Of a stretch of 41,686 nucleotides of DNA, positions 1 to 8,136 are shown piece after piece; within the stretch, counting starts at the first letter, position 1, and each line of letters begins with the position of its first letter. The notes beneath the pieces were generated by a model, which was given only the letters and a program-made list of their open reading frames with translations, did no database searches and was not told the DNA's origin. The position numbers and the translations under genes are program-made. The stretch comes from Gemmatimonadota bacterium (lineage in GTDB: Bacteria; Gemmatimonadota; Gemmatimonadetes; Gemmatimonadales; Gemmatimonadaceae), in contig JACREJ010000112.1 of NCBI GenBank assembly GCA_016218305.1, forward strand, positions 1-41,686. The letters run 5' to 3'.

Positions 1-621
1 GCGCACGAGGCGCCGCACTTCGAGTCCGAGCGCCTCACACAGCCGACGCACCTAGCGGTTGCGTCCTTCGCGGATGGTGATGGACAGCTGCCACTGGCGA
101 TCCTCGCCCTGCACGGCGTCCACGGCGACGGGCTTCACGAAGCCGTCCTCGAGTTCCACGCCGATGCGCGCCTGCCGCACGGCGGTGGGGACGTCGCCGC
201 GCGCGATGACCACGTACGTGCGCTCGATCTCCGACGACGGGTGCGTCAGGCGGTGCGCGGCCTCGCCATCGGTGGTGAGCAGGAGCACACCCTCCGTGAG
301 ATAGTCGAGTCGGCCGACGTAGGTGAGCCCCGGCACGTCAGGCACGAGCTCAAAGACCGTGCGGCGATCGGTGCCGTCAGGACGCGACGTGAGCACGCCG
401 GCCGGCTTGTGCAGCACGAGCCACGTGGGCTTCTGCGGTTTGGCCAGCTGCTCGCCGTCCACGGTGATGACGTCGCGCGCCGGATCCACGCTCTGACCGG
501 TCTTGGCAACCGCGCCGTTGATGCGCACGCGCCCGGCGGCGACCAGCTCCTCCGCCTTGCGCCGCGAGGCCACGCCGGCGCGGGCCAGGGCCCGGTGAAT
601 GCGCATCGAGTTGTCGCTCAT
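1..621 (-). pseudogene. rluB: RluB/RsuA-family rRNA pseudouridine synthase, interrupted by in-frame TAG, runs off window edge
   Basis: The N-terminus (ATG at 619-621) has an S4 RNA-binding domain (RIHRALARAGVASRRKAEEL). It is followed by the synthase domain with the catalytic-Asp motif GRLDYLTEGVLLL. Enzymes of this family isomerise a uridine in 23S or 16S rRNA. At 52-54 the frame hits TAG directly after REGRNR. The same frame continues without a shift as VRRLCEALGLEVRRLVR to the window edge, which is exactly the expected family continuation, where Gln or Glu normally stands at the stop. One base change from CAG or GAG explains it. A 189-residue product would lack the conserved C-terminal part of the fold. 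The gene overlaps the scpB stop (ATGA) and ends the M50-scpA-scpB group. Possible explanations are a real nonsense mutation, amber suppression or a sequence error. Family assignment is firm; the loss of function is inferred. Confidence 0.8.
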
Positions 622-1193
622 GACGCCGCGTCAGCGCCGACGACCTCGGCCAGCGTCTCCTGCTCGCGGGCGCGCAGCGCCACGGCGAGTTCGTCGGTGC
701 GCGGCAGCTCCTCGAGATGGCGCAGCGCGAACTGCTCGAGGAAGGCATCGGTCGTGCCGTACAGCAGCGGGCGGCCGAGCGCCTCGGAGCGGCCGACCAC
801 GTCGATGAGGCCGCGCTCCTGCAGCGACTTGAGCACACTGCCCACGTCCACGCCGCGGATCTCCTCCACCTCGGCGCGGCCGATCGGCTGCCGGTAGGCG
901 ACGATGGCCAGCGTCTCCAGCGCCGCCGGCGAGAGGCGCCGCGGGCGCACCGCCATCTGCGCGCGCTCGATCGCCTCCGTGTACTCGGGACGCGTCAGGA
1001 TCTGCCAGCCGCCGCCGGCATCCACGAGCTCCACGGCGTGTCCGTCCACGTCGTAGTGCTCGCGCAGCTCATCGAGCGCGGCCTGCAGGGCGGCGGGCGA
1101 CGCCTCGGCGTCGAGCGTCGCGAGTTCGTCGGTGGGAATGGGACGCGGGCTCGCGAAGAGCGCCGCCTCAAGCAGCTTCGCCAGCGAGTTCAC
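618..1193 (-). CDS. scpB: Segregation and condensation protein ScpB
   Basis: A 191-residue product with the ScpB winged-helix pattern. The motif LSPAALETLAIVAYRQPIGRAEVEEIRG lies around residues 90-118 (shown here as the diagnostic segments LSPAALETLAIVAYRQP and EIRGVDVGSVLKSLQERG). ScpB dimers bind the kleisin ScpA and help the SMC ring organise and segregate the chromosome in the cytoplasm. I place the start at GTG 1191-1193 because the homologous region begins at NSLAKLLEAALF; an upstream extension would run deep through scpA in another frame. The start lies inside the 3' end of scpA (26-base overlap) and the stop overlaps the next ATG, so translation is probably coupled. Confidence 0.93.
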   Translation of the reverse strand: MNSLAKLLEAALFASPRPIPTDELATLDAEASPAALQAALDELREHYDVDGHAVELVDAGGGWQILTRPEYTEAIERAQMAVRPRRLSPAALETLAIVAYRQPIGRAEVEEIRGVDVGSVLKSLQERGLIDVVGRSEALGRPLLYGTTDAFLEQFALRHLEELPRTDELAVALRAREQETLAEVVGADAAS

Positions 1194-1941
1194 GGCGGAT
1201 CTCCACGGAAGCAAAGGGACGGGGTTGGGCCAGGCGCAGTTCGCCGCGACGGGCCAGCTCAAGCAGGGCCAGGAGGCCGGAGAGCACTTCCCACGGCTCG
1301 GCGCCCGGCGGGACGACGTCGCGGAAGCGCGCCACCGCGCGCAGCGCAATGACGGCGCGCACGACCTCGATGAAGCCATCGACGTCGATCGGACGCGAGA
1401 TGACGTCGTGAATCTCGGGGCGCTCGGCATGGCGCAGCACGCGATCCACGGCGGCGAGCAGTTCGCCCAGCGAGAGCGAGAGCGGGGCCTGGATGACGGG
1501 TGAGAGCGACGAGGGCACGTAGGTGCGCGCGAAGCGGTTGCGCCGGTCCTCGCCCAGCCGCTCGAGGACGTCCACCACCTCGCGCATCTGCTGGTACTCG
1601 AGGAGACGGCGCACGAGCTCGGTGCGCGGATCCTCCCATGCCTCCTCGCCGTCGGGGCGCGGGAGGAGCATCTGCGCCTTGATGCGCAGCAGCCGCGCGG
1701 CCATCTCGAGGTACTCGGCCGCCTCGTTCAGCTTGAGGTGGTGCATGCGCGTGATGAACTGCTGGCAGATGCGCGCGACCGGGATGTCGTAGATGTCGAC
1801 CTTCTCGTCGCGAATCAGCGCGAGCAGGAGGTCGAGCGGCCCGCTGTAGTGTGGCAGGTCGACGGAGAAGCCCAGTTCGGCATCGCCGGCCGGGGCACCG
1901 CTGGCGCTGCCGGGCGCGCGGGAGGCGTTGTCGTCGGTCAT
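1168..1941 (-). CDS. scpA: Segregation and condensation protein ScpA (kleisin)
   Basis: A 257-residue kleisin subunit of the SMC-ScpAB condensin. The hallmark N-terminal motif SGPLDLLLALIRDEKVDIYDIPV lies near residues 33-55, followed by the helical YLEMAARLLRIKAQMLLP region. The C-terminal winged-helix portion ends in REL. The ATG at 1939-1941 overlaps the stop of the upstream M50 peptidase by four bases (ATGA) and is preferred over an upstream GTG one codon earlier. The first 20 or so residues are Ala/Ser/Gly-rich and poorly conserved. The order M50 peptidase, scpA, scpB, rluB is a common bacterial arrangement and supports the calls. Confidence 0.95.
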   Translation of the reverse strand: MTDDNASRAPGSASGAPAGDAELGFSVDLPHYSGPLDLLLALIRDEKVDIYDIPVARICQQFITRMHHLKLNEAAEYLEMAARLLRIKAQMLLPRPDGEEAWEDPRTELVRRLLEYQQMREVVDVLERLGEDRRNRFARTYVPSSLSPVIQAPLSLSLGELLAAVDRVLRHAERPEIHDVISRPIDVDGFIEVVRAVIALRAVARFRDVVPPGAEPWEVLSGLLALLELARRGELRLAQPRPFASVEIRRELAGEAA

Positions 1942-2627
1942 GACGTCGTCCACGGGCTGAGCAGGATGTAGGGAGAAGCAAACTGCATCGCGAGGCGATC
2001 GAGCCAGATGGCCGGCGCCATCCAGGCCGTCAGCACCGGGCCGCCGAACATGAGCAGCAGGATGAGGATCACAAAACCGAAGCGCGACACTCGCTGGTAG
2101 TGCACGGCCCACGAGAGCGGGAGGAAGTGCTTGACCACGTGCGAGCCGTCGAGCGGCGGCAGGGGCATCAGGTTGAAGACCGCCAGCAGGAGGTTGATGA
2201 AGATCCCGAGGCGGAACATCAGCTGCAGCAGCGAAATCGTGTCGGCGGCGGCGGGGATGAGCTGGCCCAGCAGGCCCAGCAGGATAATGGCCGGCACGAG
2301 CAGGAAGGCCAGCACCAGGTTGGTGCCGATGCCGGCGAGCGAGACGATGATGTCGCCGCGCCGGTAGTTGCGGTAATTGCGCGGGTCCACCGGCACCGGC
2401 TTGGCGCCGCCCAGCGCCATGCCCGTGGTGTAGAACATGACCGTCGGCAGGATGACCGTCATGAAGGGATCGATGTGGCGGAGCGGATTCCAGCTCAGGC
2501 GGCCGAGCAGCTTGGCGGTGTCGTCGCCCTGCTTGTGGGCCGCGTATCCATGGGCATACTCATGCGCGACCATCGCGAAGAGCAGCACCGGCGCACCGAG
2601 AAGTAACGTTATGGCCTTGGGGGTCAC
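1938..2627 (-). CDS. Site-2-protease-like M50 family membrane metallopeptidase
   Basis: A multi-pass membrane protein of about 229 residues with the zinc-protease motif HEYAH near residues 22-26. The third metal-ligand region FNLMPLPPLDGSH follows about 150 residues later. These are the signatures of short S2P/M50 proteins that cleave substrates inside the membrane; the substrate cannot be read from the sequence. Several long hydrophobic stretches are visible (for example VSLAGIGTNLVLAFLLVPAI). I choose GTG at 2625-2627 because the conserved segment begins right there. The frame stays open further upstream, but that part is low-complexity repeat DNA. No clear Shine-Dalgarno precedes the start. 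The stop overlaps the scpA ATG. It is divergent from rpsT. Confidence 0.85.
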   Translation of the reverse strand: MTPKAITLLLGAPVLLFAMVAHEYAHGYAAHKQGDDTAKLLGRLSWNPLRHIDPFMTVILPTVMFYTTGMALGGAKPVPVDPRNYRNYRRGDIIVSLAGIGTNLVLAFLLVPAIILLGLLGQLIPAAADTISLLQLMFRLGIFINLLLAVFNLMPLPPLDGSHVVKHFLPLSWAVHYQRVSRFGFVILILLLMFGGPVLTAWMAPAIWLDRLAMQFASPYILLSPWTTS

Positions 2628-2712
2628 GCGGTCGTCGCCGGGGGGAAGAAGAGGCCCATCGCGGGCAGTCGACTCTAAAGTAAGGGGGAGGTGCCCTCTG
2701 AGGGTAGATGAC

Positions 2713-2875
2713 TGGGGATTGGGAGCTCGGATTTGGATTAGCGATTTGGATTCGCGATGGGGATTTGTGATTGGGACTGGGGATTGACCCCGGACGTGGC
2801 CATCGCGAATCCCAATCGTGATCCTGATCGCCGGTCCAGATCCGGATTCCCCATCCGAGATCATACTCCCAATCG
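2713..2875. repeat. Family C degenerate inverted repeat between divergent M50 peptidase gene and rpsT
   Basis: The 341-base gap 2628-2968 holds no gene. Most of it is a GATTGGG/CGGATT-rich left arm (about 2713-2788) and a complementary CCAATC/ATCCGG-rich right arm (about 2801-2875). Both arms are built of imperfect short units. The right arm read in reverse (CGATTGGGAGTATGATCTCG) is nearly identical to the left arm of the copy at 10366. The left arm shares GGGAGCTCGGATT with the copy at 20281. A GGTAGATG motif (family B-like) is present at 2702-2709. The arms could fold into an imperfect cruciform. Function is unknown. Confidence 0.75.
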
Positions 2876-2886
2876 TTTGCCGCACC

Positions 2887-2920
2887 TTGACTTGCCCCCC
2901 TTCATCGACCATTTTTACAA
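2887..2920 (+). promoter_or_regulatory. Possible rpsT promoter
   Basis: TTGACT at 2887-2892 matches a -35 box. An AT-rich patch ATTTTTACAA at 2911-2920 could serve as the -10, but its spacing from the -35 is 18 bases or more depending on the hexamer chosen, and none is a good match. The position, about 50-80 bases upstream of the rpsT GTG, is right. Confidence 0.35.
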
Positions 2921-2968
2921 GCTGGCGCCGAACGGCGCGCCTCGAACCACTGACGGAGAGTACCAAGC

Positions 2969-3202
2969 GTGCCAAGAATCGCGTCCGCAAAGAAGAACAT
3001 GCGCAAGACCCGCGCGGCGACCGTGCGCAACCGTGCGCAGCGCGCCACGCTGCGGACTGCCCTGAAGAAGGCCAAGTCGGGAACCGCCACGCCCGCGGAG
3101 AAGAAGGTCGCCGTCCAGCTCGTGGACCGCGCCGCCCGCAAGGGACTGGTGCACAAGAACGCCGCGGCGAGGCATAAGTCGCAGATTGCGAAGAAGGCGT
3201 AA
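2969..3202 (+). CDS. rpsT: 30S ribosomal protein S20
   Basis: A 77-residue, strongly basic protein with the S20 signature PRIASAKKNMRKTRAA at the N-terminus and a Lys/Arg-rich helical body ending HKSQIAKKA. S20 binds 16S rRNA early in small-subunit assembly. The length is slightly short but within the family range. The start is GTG at 2969 with GGAGAG about nine bases upstream. It stands alone on the plus strand. Family C repeats lie upstream and a very long family A palindrome follows the stop, presumably ending transcription. Confidence 0.95.
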   Translation: MPRIASAKKNMRKTRAATVRNRAQRATLRTALKKAKSGTATPAEKKVAVQLVDRAARKGLVHKNAAARHKSQIAKKA

Positions 3203-3211
3203 GCCTTTCGC

Positions 3212-3342
3212 AGAGAAACAACAGAGAGACAACAGAAAGACAACAGAGAAACAACAGAGGGGGCGACGCGATGTCGCCCCCTCCGCTATTTCCGTCTGTT
3301 GTCTTTCTGTTGTCTCTCTGTTGTCTCTCTGTTGTTTCTCTC
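3212..3342. repeat. Family A long palindrome of 11-bp units, probable bidirectional terminator
   Basis: The left arm 3212-3257 consists of about four 11-base units of the form ACAACAGARAG. The right arm 3295-3342 is its near-perfect reverse complement, with only a few differences over about 46 bases. Nested in the middle is an 11-bp GC-rich hairpin (3257-3267 pairing with 3273-3283, loop gcgat). The structure fills the space between the convergent rpsT and zinc-ribbon genes; its last bases overlap the TGA of the latter (3341-3343). Single arms of the same family occur at 10113 and 37908. A terminator role is inferred. Confidence 0.85.
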
Positions 3343-4495
3343 AGAACGCTGCCAGCTCCCCGCCGCACCGCTCACAATACCACTCGGTCGGGAAGTTGAG
3401 CGTGCCGCACTCCTGGCAGCGCAGGGACTTGATCGCCTCGCTCGTGCGCGGGGTCGGCCGGCCGAAGTAGCTCTCCCGCGGCGGCGTCATCTCCTGGCTC
3501 ACCCGGGGCTCCGGCACGGGATCCGGGAACGGCATCGGCGGTTCGGGCGTGGCGTAATCGCCCGCCTTGCTCTGCGAAGGAGCCGGCGGCTCCGGCGCAG
3601 GGGGAGGCGGCGGTGCGGCCGCGCCGCGCTTGGGCGTACCGCGACGCGACTCGGCGGGCGTGCGTTTCGGCACGAGCGCCGGCTCCATCGGGTGGAAGGT
3701 CCCCACGGGCGTCGGCCGTCCGACGACCGACTTCAGGAAAGCGAGTTCGTCGAAGCTCGGCGCCAGCGGCTGCGCGGGCTCCACCGGCGCAATGACGGAC
3801 TGTTCGTGAATCGGGATCGTCGGTGGCGCCTGCACGACTTCCGTGTTCACCGGCGTCGGGCGCGACGGTTCCGGTACCGCCTCGCCGGCGGGCACCTCGT
3901 CAACCGGCACCGCCTGATACGCACCCTCCTGCGAGAACTTCCACGCGTCATCTGCTGCCGATTCCGGCTGGACCGACGCGCCGGACTCCGCGGGCACCTC
4001 GCCCGCATCGGTCGGCGGTGAGACCTCGCCCGCCGGCTCCTCCTCAGCGACCGAGCCCGGCCCCGCGACCTCAGCCAGCACGTCGCGCAGGCGACGCAGT
4101 TCATCACGCAACGCATCCCGCTCGGAGGTGACCGCCGCTACGTCGTCGTCGAGCCGCGCGCGACGCTTTTCCCACTCCCGCTCGGAGAACTCGCCCACCG
4201 CGGCGCGCAGTTCGGCCTCGGCGCGCTCGTCGCGCTTCTTGGCCAGCGCCTCTTCGCGCTCCGTGAGGCGCGACGCCGCGTCCACCGCCGCCACCTGCAC
4301 CGAATCGGACGCGGCCACGAGCTTGGCCTGCACCTTCTCCAGCTTGGCCGTGTAGTCGTCGTGCACCTTCTGGTAGACCGCCGACGCCGTCTCGGCCCGC
4401 TTGGCGGCGAGCGCGGCGATCCAGCCCGCCACCTTGCGGCGCTCGGCCAGGAGCTTCTCGACGGTCTCCGCCGTGTCTTTTTCGGGGGTGCTCAT
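3341..4495 (-). CDS. Coiled-coil protein with Pro-rich linker and C-terminal zinc ribbon
   Basis: 384 residues in three parts. Residues 1 to about 150 are charged heptad-like helix (for example AELRAAVGEFSEREWEKRRAR), likely a coiled coil. Residues 150 to about 345 are a low-complexity Pro/Glu/Ala linker. The last 30 residues hold a zinc ribbon with two CxxC pairs (CQEC and CERC, about 15 residues apart). There is no signal peptide or membrane segment, so it is probably cytoplasmic. I do not recognise a named family. It is the last gene of the pyr group, 15 bases after the aldolase stop, which does not by itself indicate a role in pyrimidine metabolism. A scaffold or adaptor role would be a guess. 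Confidence 0.75.
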   Translation of the reverse strand: MSTPEKDTAETVEKLLAERRKVAGWIAALAAKRAETASAVYQKVHDDYTAKLEKVQAKLVAASDSVQVAAVDAASRLTEREEALAKKRDERAEAELRAAVGEFSEREWEKRRARLDDDVAAVTSERDALRDELRRLRDVLAEVAGPGSVAEEEPAGEVSPPTDAGEVPAESGASVQPESAADDAWKFSQEGAYQAVPVDEVPAGEAVPEPSRPTPVNTEVVQAPPTIPIHEQSVIAPVEPAQPLAPSFDELAFLKSVVGRPTPVGTFHPMEPALVPKRTPAESRRGTPKRGAAAPPPPPAPEPPAPSQSKAGDYATPEPPMPFPDPVPEPRVSQEMTPPRESYFGRPTPRTSEAIKSLRCQECGTLNFPTEWYCERCGGELAAF

Positions 4496-4510
4496 CGGGG
4501 GATTACCTCG

Positions 4511-5164
4511 TCAGCGGTTGCGAGACGCCTGCCGCAGCGCGTCGAGCGCGGCGAGGGCGTCGGCCGGCAATGATCGCACGGGACCGAGCGCGCGGGCCGT
4601 CCACGTGATCCGCGCGCCGTTCTCGAGACTCTCCATCCGCTGGTGCGCCTCGGTCAGCGTGCGGCCGACGGTGAGCGCGCCGTGATGCGCCATCAGGAAG
4701 GCGTCGTGCGACGCCCAGAAGGGATCGAAGACATCGGCCGCCGCGTCGGTGCTCGGCGTGCCGTACGGCACGAGCGCCACCGGCCCGACGCCGTAGCGCA
4801 CCTCGGCGAGCGTCGTCGTATCGATCGACTCGCCCACGAGCGTGAACGCGGTCGCCACCGGGGGGTGGGCGTGGACGACGGCGCGCACGTCCGCGCGCCG
4901 CTGGTAGGCGCGCAGGTGCACCGCCAGCTCGGAAGTCGGTCGCCGCGCCCCGCTGCGCACGGTGCCATCGAGGCCGAGTTCCACGAGATCCTCCGGACGC
5001 AGGTCCACCTTCGACAGTCCGGCCGGCGTCACCAGCACGGCATCGTCGCCGACCCGAACGGAGACATTCCCGTCCTGGCCCGCGATGAGTCCGCGCTCAT
5101 AGAGTCGCCGGCAGACAGCACAAACCGCCTGCCGAACGTCGTCGGTCCGGTGCGTGGCGGTTAC
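4511..5164 (-). CDS. Class II aldolase/adducin family protein with apparently damaged start codon (GTA)
   Basis: Class II aldolases are zinc enzymes acting on sugar phosphates or related compounds. The metal-ligand motifs VVHAHPP and LMAHHGALTVG are present. The conserved N-terminal part YERGLIAGQDGNVSVRVG lies upstream of the first canonical start (GTG 5036-5038). It is read continuously in frame back to a TAA at about 5174. Within that stretch there is no ATG, GTG or TTG. GTA at 5162-5164, overlapping the pyrC stop TAA, sits exactly where a GTGA overlap would be expected. A single G-to-A change would have turned GTG/TGA into GTA/TAA. I therefore give a 217-residue extent. Initiation at GTG 5038 would give a 175-residue protein lacking the GNVS phosphate-binding segment. 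The substrate is unknown (fuculose-phosphate-aldolase-like or methylthioribulose-dehydratase-like). Confidence 0.75.
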   Translation of the reverse strand, partial: VTATHRTDDVRQAVCAVCRRLYERGLIAGQDGNVSVRVGDDAVLVTPAGLSKVDLRPEDLVELGLDGTVRSGARRPTSELAVHLRAYQRRADVRAVVHAHPPVATAFTLVGESIDTTTLAEVRYGVGPVALVPYGTPSTDAAADVFDPFWASHDAFLMAHHGALTVGRTLTEAHQRMESLENGARITWTARALGPVRSLPADALAALDALRQASRNR

Positions 5165-6456
5165 CCCATCGCCTTATAGACGATCCGACCATCCACGAGG
5201 GTACATCCGACCCGCCCGTGCAGGATCCGCCCGCCATAGGGGGTGTTGCGCCCCTTGGTGAGGAAGGCCTTGGGGTCCACGGTCCACGCCTGATCGGGAT
5301 CGAAGACCGTGATGTCGGCCGCGGTGCCGCGGCGCAGGGTGCCCCCGGGCAGGCCGAACAGGCGCGCCGGGGCGCAGGCCATCCGCTCGATCAGCGTGCC
5401 CAGGGAGAGGATGCCGGACTTCACGAGCCAGGTCACGTTCACGGCGAGCGCCGTCTCGAGTCCGATGATGCCGTTGGGGGCGTCGCTGAACTCGCGCTGC
5501 TTGTCGTCGTTGTGGTGCGGCGCGTGGTCGGTGGCGATCACGTCGATCGTGCCGTCCTTCACCGCCTGCTGCACCGCCTCGACGTCCACCGCGGTGCGCA
5601 GCGGCGGATTCATCTTGGCGTTGGTGTTGTAGCCCTCCACCGCGGCATCGGTGAGCGACAGGTGGTGCGGGCAGGCCTCGGCCGTCACCGGGATGCCGCG
5701 CTCCTTGCCCCAGCGGATCAGCTCCACCGAGCCCTTGGTGCTCATGTGGCAGAGATGCACGTGGCCGCCCGTGAGGCGCGCGAGCAGGATGTCGCGGATG
5801 GCCATGATCTCCTCGGCCTCCGCGGGTATCCCCTTGAGGCCGAGGCGAGCCGAGACGAAGCCTTCGTGCATGGCGCCGCCGGCGGCGAGGGTGGGCTCCT
5901 CGCAGTGATCGGCCACCGGGATGCCGAAGGTGCGCGCATACTCGAGCGCGGTGCGCATCAGCTGCGCGCTCACCACCGGCCTGCCGTCGTCGCTCACCGC
6001 CACCGCGCCGGCGTGCACCATCTCGCCGAACTCGGCGAGGCGCTCGCCCTTCTGCCCAATGGAGATGGCGCCGATGGGATAGACGCGGGCGGCGTTGGCG
6101 GCGCGCCCCTGCTTGAGGACGAAGCCGACGGCGGCCTGATTGTCGGTGACTGGATCCGTGTTGGGCATTGCGCAGACGGCGGTGAAGCCGCCGGCGGCCG
6201 CGGCGCGTGCGCCGGTGAGGATCGTCTCGACGTCTTCCCTCCCCGGCTCGCGCAGGTGGCAGTGCACGTCCACGAAGCCCGGTGACACCACCTGCCCGGC
6301 GCACGGGATGACCTCGGCGCCGTCGGGCGTGCCGATGGTGCCGCCGAGCGCTTCCACCTTGCCGTTGCGGATGAGCAGGTCGCCCACACCGTCGAGGTTC
6401 GAGGACGGGTCGAGCAGTCGCCCGCCCTTGAGGAGCACGTCACGGTGTTCAGTCAT
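5161..6456 (-). CDS. pyrC: Dihydroorotase (class I)
   Basis: 431 residues. The amidohydrolase metal motif [12 protein letters not shown] lies around residues 61-72, with EACPHHLSL and the catalytic ATDHAPHH further on, as in class I dihydroorotases. It cyclises carbamoyl-aspartate to dihydroorotate, the third step of pyrimidine synthesis, in the cytoplasm. The ATG at 6454-6456 starts inside the pyrB end (8-base ATGACTGA overlap). It follows pyrR and pyrB, so it is very likely one transcript. The TAA stop overlaps the putative GTA start of the aldolase. Confidence 0.95.
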   Translation of the reverse strand: MTEHRDVLLKGGRLLDPSSNLDGVGDLLIRNGKVEALGGTIGTPDGAEVIPCAGQVVSPGFVDVHCHLREPGREDVETILTGARAAAAGGFTAVCAMPNTDPVTDNQAAVGFVLKQGRAANAARVYPIGAISIGQKGERLAEFGEMVHAGAVAVSDDGRPVVSAQLMRTALEYARTFGIPVADHCEEPTLAAGGAMHEGFVSARLGLKGIPAEAEEIMAIRDILLARLTGGHVHLCHMSTKGSVELIRWGKERGIPVTAEACPHHLSLTDAAVEGYNTNAKMNPPLRTAVDVEAVQQAVKDGTIDVIATDHAPHHNDDKQREFSDAPNGIIGLETALAVNVTWLVKSGILSLGTLIERMACAPARLFGLPGGTLRRGTAADITVFDPDQAWTVDPKAFLTKGRNTPYGGRILHGRVGCTLVDGRIVYKAMG

Positions 6457-7414
6457 CACTGGTCGCCTTTCTTGCGGCCTCGGCGAGCGCCGGAGCGTTG
6501 CCCGCAAGGAGATAGAGCACGGCCATGCGCACGGCCACGCCGTTGGTCACCTGGTCGAGGATCACCGAGTGCGGGCCGTCCGCCACCTCGCTGTCGATCT
6601 CGACGCCACGATTCATCGGACCCGGGTGCATGATCAGGATGTCGCGCGGCGCGCGGTCGAGCCGCTCGCGCGTGATGCCGAAGACCCGGTTGTACTCGCG
6701 CAGCGAGGGGATGTAGCCCGCCGTCATGCGCTCGAGCTGGAGCCGCAGCACGTTGAGCGCGTCGGCCCACTCAATGGCCTGCTCCACGCGGTCGAAGACC
6801 TGCACGCCGAAGTCGGCAATGGCGGTGGGGAGCAGCGAGCGCGGGCCGCAGACGGCGACTTCGGCGCCGAGCTTGGTGAGCCCCCAGATGTTGGAGCGTG
6901 CCACGCGCGAGTGCAGGACGTCGCCGACAATGCAGATGCGCTTGCCGGCGAGCGTGCCGAACTTCCGGCGCAGGGTCAGCATGTCGAGCAGGCCCTGCGT
7001 CGGGTGCTCGTGCGTGCCGTCGCCGGCGTTGATGACGTTGCTCTCGATGCGCTCGGCGAGGAAGCGCGCCGCCCCCGAGGAGGCATGGCGGATGACCACC
7101 ATGTCGATCTTCATCGCCTCGAGGTTCTTGGCGGTGTCCACGAGCGTCTCGCCCTTGCTCACGGAGCTCACGGATGTCGCGACGTTCACCGTGTCGGCCG
7201 ACATGCGCTTCTCGGCGAACTCGAACGAGATGCGCGTGCGGGTGGAGGCCTCGAAGAACAGGTTGACCACCGTGGCGCCGCGCAGCGTGGGCACCTTCTT
7301 GATGGCGCGCTCGCTGATTTCGCGCAGCGGTTCCGCGGTGTCGAGAATGAGCGTGATCTGCTCGGCAGACAGGTGCTCGAGCCCGAGCAGGTCCTTGCCG
7401 AGCGGAGCGCTCAC
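6449..7414 (-). CDS. pyrB: Aspartate carbamoyltransferase catalytic subunit
   Basis: 321 residues with the carbamoyl-phosphate motif [13 protein letters not shown] (residues 53-65), HPTQGLLDM, and the aspartate-binding region [12 protein letters not shown]. The enzyme condenses carbamoyl phosphate with aspartate. The start is GTG at 7412-7414, overlapping the pyrR stop (GTGA). No pyrI regulatory subunit is seen nearby; as in Gram-positive pyr operons, regulation probably goes through PyrR. Length and motifs are normal. Confidence 0.96.
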   Translation of the reverse strand: MSAPLGKDLLGLEHLSAEQITLILDTAEPLREISERAIKKVPTLRGATVVNLFFEASTRTRISFEFAEKRMSADTVNVATSVSSVSKGETLVDTAKNLEAMKIDMVVIRHASSGAARFLAERIESNVINAGDGTHEHPTQGLLDMLTLRRKFGTLAGKRICIVGDVLHSRVARSNIWGLTKLGAEVAVCGPRSLLPTAIADFGVQVFDRVEQAIEWADALNVLRLQLERMTAGYIPSLREYNRVFGITRERLDRAPRDILIMHPGPMNRGVEIDSEVADGPHSVILDQVTNGVAVRMAVLYLLAGNAPALAEAARKATSDD

Positions 7415-7962
7415 GTTTCCTCCCCGGCGATGACCATGGTGACTTCGTCGCGGCCATCGAGTTCACTCACGAAGACGTCCACCCGGCCGCCGGGCGGGAC
7501 GTCGACGGTCCGGCCCACGACGTCGGCGTGGATGGGGAGTTCGCGCCCCCCGCGGTCCACGAGCACGGCGAGCATGATGCGCGCGGGCCGGCCGAAGTCG
7601 GCCAGCTCGTCGAGCGCGGCGCGGATGGTGCGCCCCGTGTAGAGCACGTCGTCCACGATGCAGAGCGTCTTGCCGTCGATGCTCCACGGGATGACCGTCT
7701 TGCCGACGATGGGGCGCGGCCCCACGGTCTGCAGGTCGTCGCGGTAGAGCGTGATGTCGAGGGCGCCGCGCGGCACGGCCGCGTTCTCGCGCTGCGAGAT
7801 CAGGTGGGCGATCCGGTCGGCGAGCTGCACGCCACGACGCTGGATCCCGACGAGCACGAGCTGCTCGGTGCCGTCCGCGCGTTCCACAATTTCGTCCGCC
7901 ATGCGCGCCACAGTGCGTTCGAGCGCACGCGCGTTGAGGACGACGGTCGGAGCGGTGGCCAT
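7411..7962 (-). CDS. pyrR: PyrR: pyrimidine operon regulator / uracil phosphoribosyltransferase
   Basis: 183 residues with the PRPP-binding motif [13 protein letters not shown] (a classic PRTase loop) and the N-terminal [18 protein letters not shown] pattern of PyrR. PyrR binds pyr mRNA in response to UMP and can also make UMP from uracil. It heads the pyrR-pyrB-pyrC group. I choose ATG 7960-7962; an in-frame ATG nine codons upstream is possible, and neither has a clear Shine-Dalgarno. An intrinsic-terminator-like hairpin lies 60 bases upstream and could be an attenuator, but I cannot identify a PyrR-binding loop with confidence. Confidence 0.93.
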   Translation of the reverse strand: MATAPTVVLNARALERTVARMADEIVERADGTEQLVLVGIQRRGVQLADRIAHLISQRENAAVPRGALDITLYRDDLQTVGPRPIVGKTVIPWSIDGKTLCIVDDVLYTGRTIRAALDELADFGRPARIMLAVLVDRGGRELPIHADVVGRTVDVPPGGRVDVFVSELDGRDEVTMVIAGEET

Positions 7963-8011
7963 GCGCTGTGGAATATGTGTCCACGGCATGCGATTGGACA
8001 ACGGGTTGGCG

Positions 8012-8044
8012 CCAACAAGAAGCCCTCCGCGGGGAGCGGAGGGC
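8012..8044 (-). terminator. Hairpin terminator upstream of pyrR (possible attenuator)
   Basis: GCCCTCCGC (8022-8030) pairs perfectly with GCGGAGGGC (8036-8044). On the minus strand the hairpin is followed by TTCTTGTTGG. It lies between the small gene at 8137-8319 and pyrR. It either ends the short transcript or acts as a conditional attenuator for the pyr genes. Confidence 0.6.
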
Positions 8045-8136
8045 TCGAGTGGCTCACGCCCGGCGGCGACGCGGGCGTGGCGTGGTCCGGCGACCGTCCG
8101 GCCGCGGCGTGGCCGCGACGTCGGCGGGTCCGGCGA

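Noticed and set aside
6140-7642. A 500-codon plus-strand frame across pyrC, pyrB and pyrR
   Set aside because: It is antisense to three well-supported genes and has composition typical of shadow frames.
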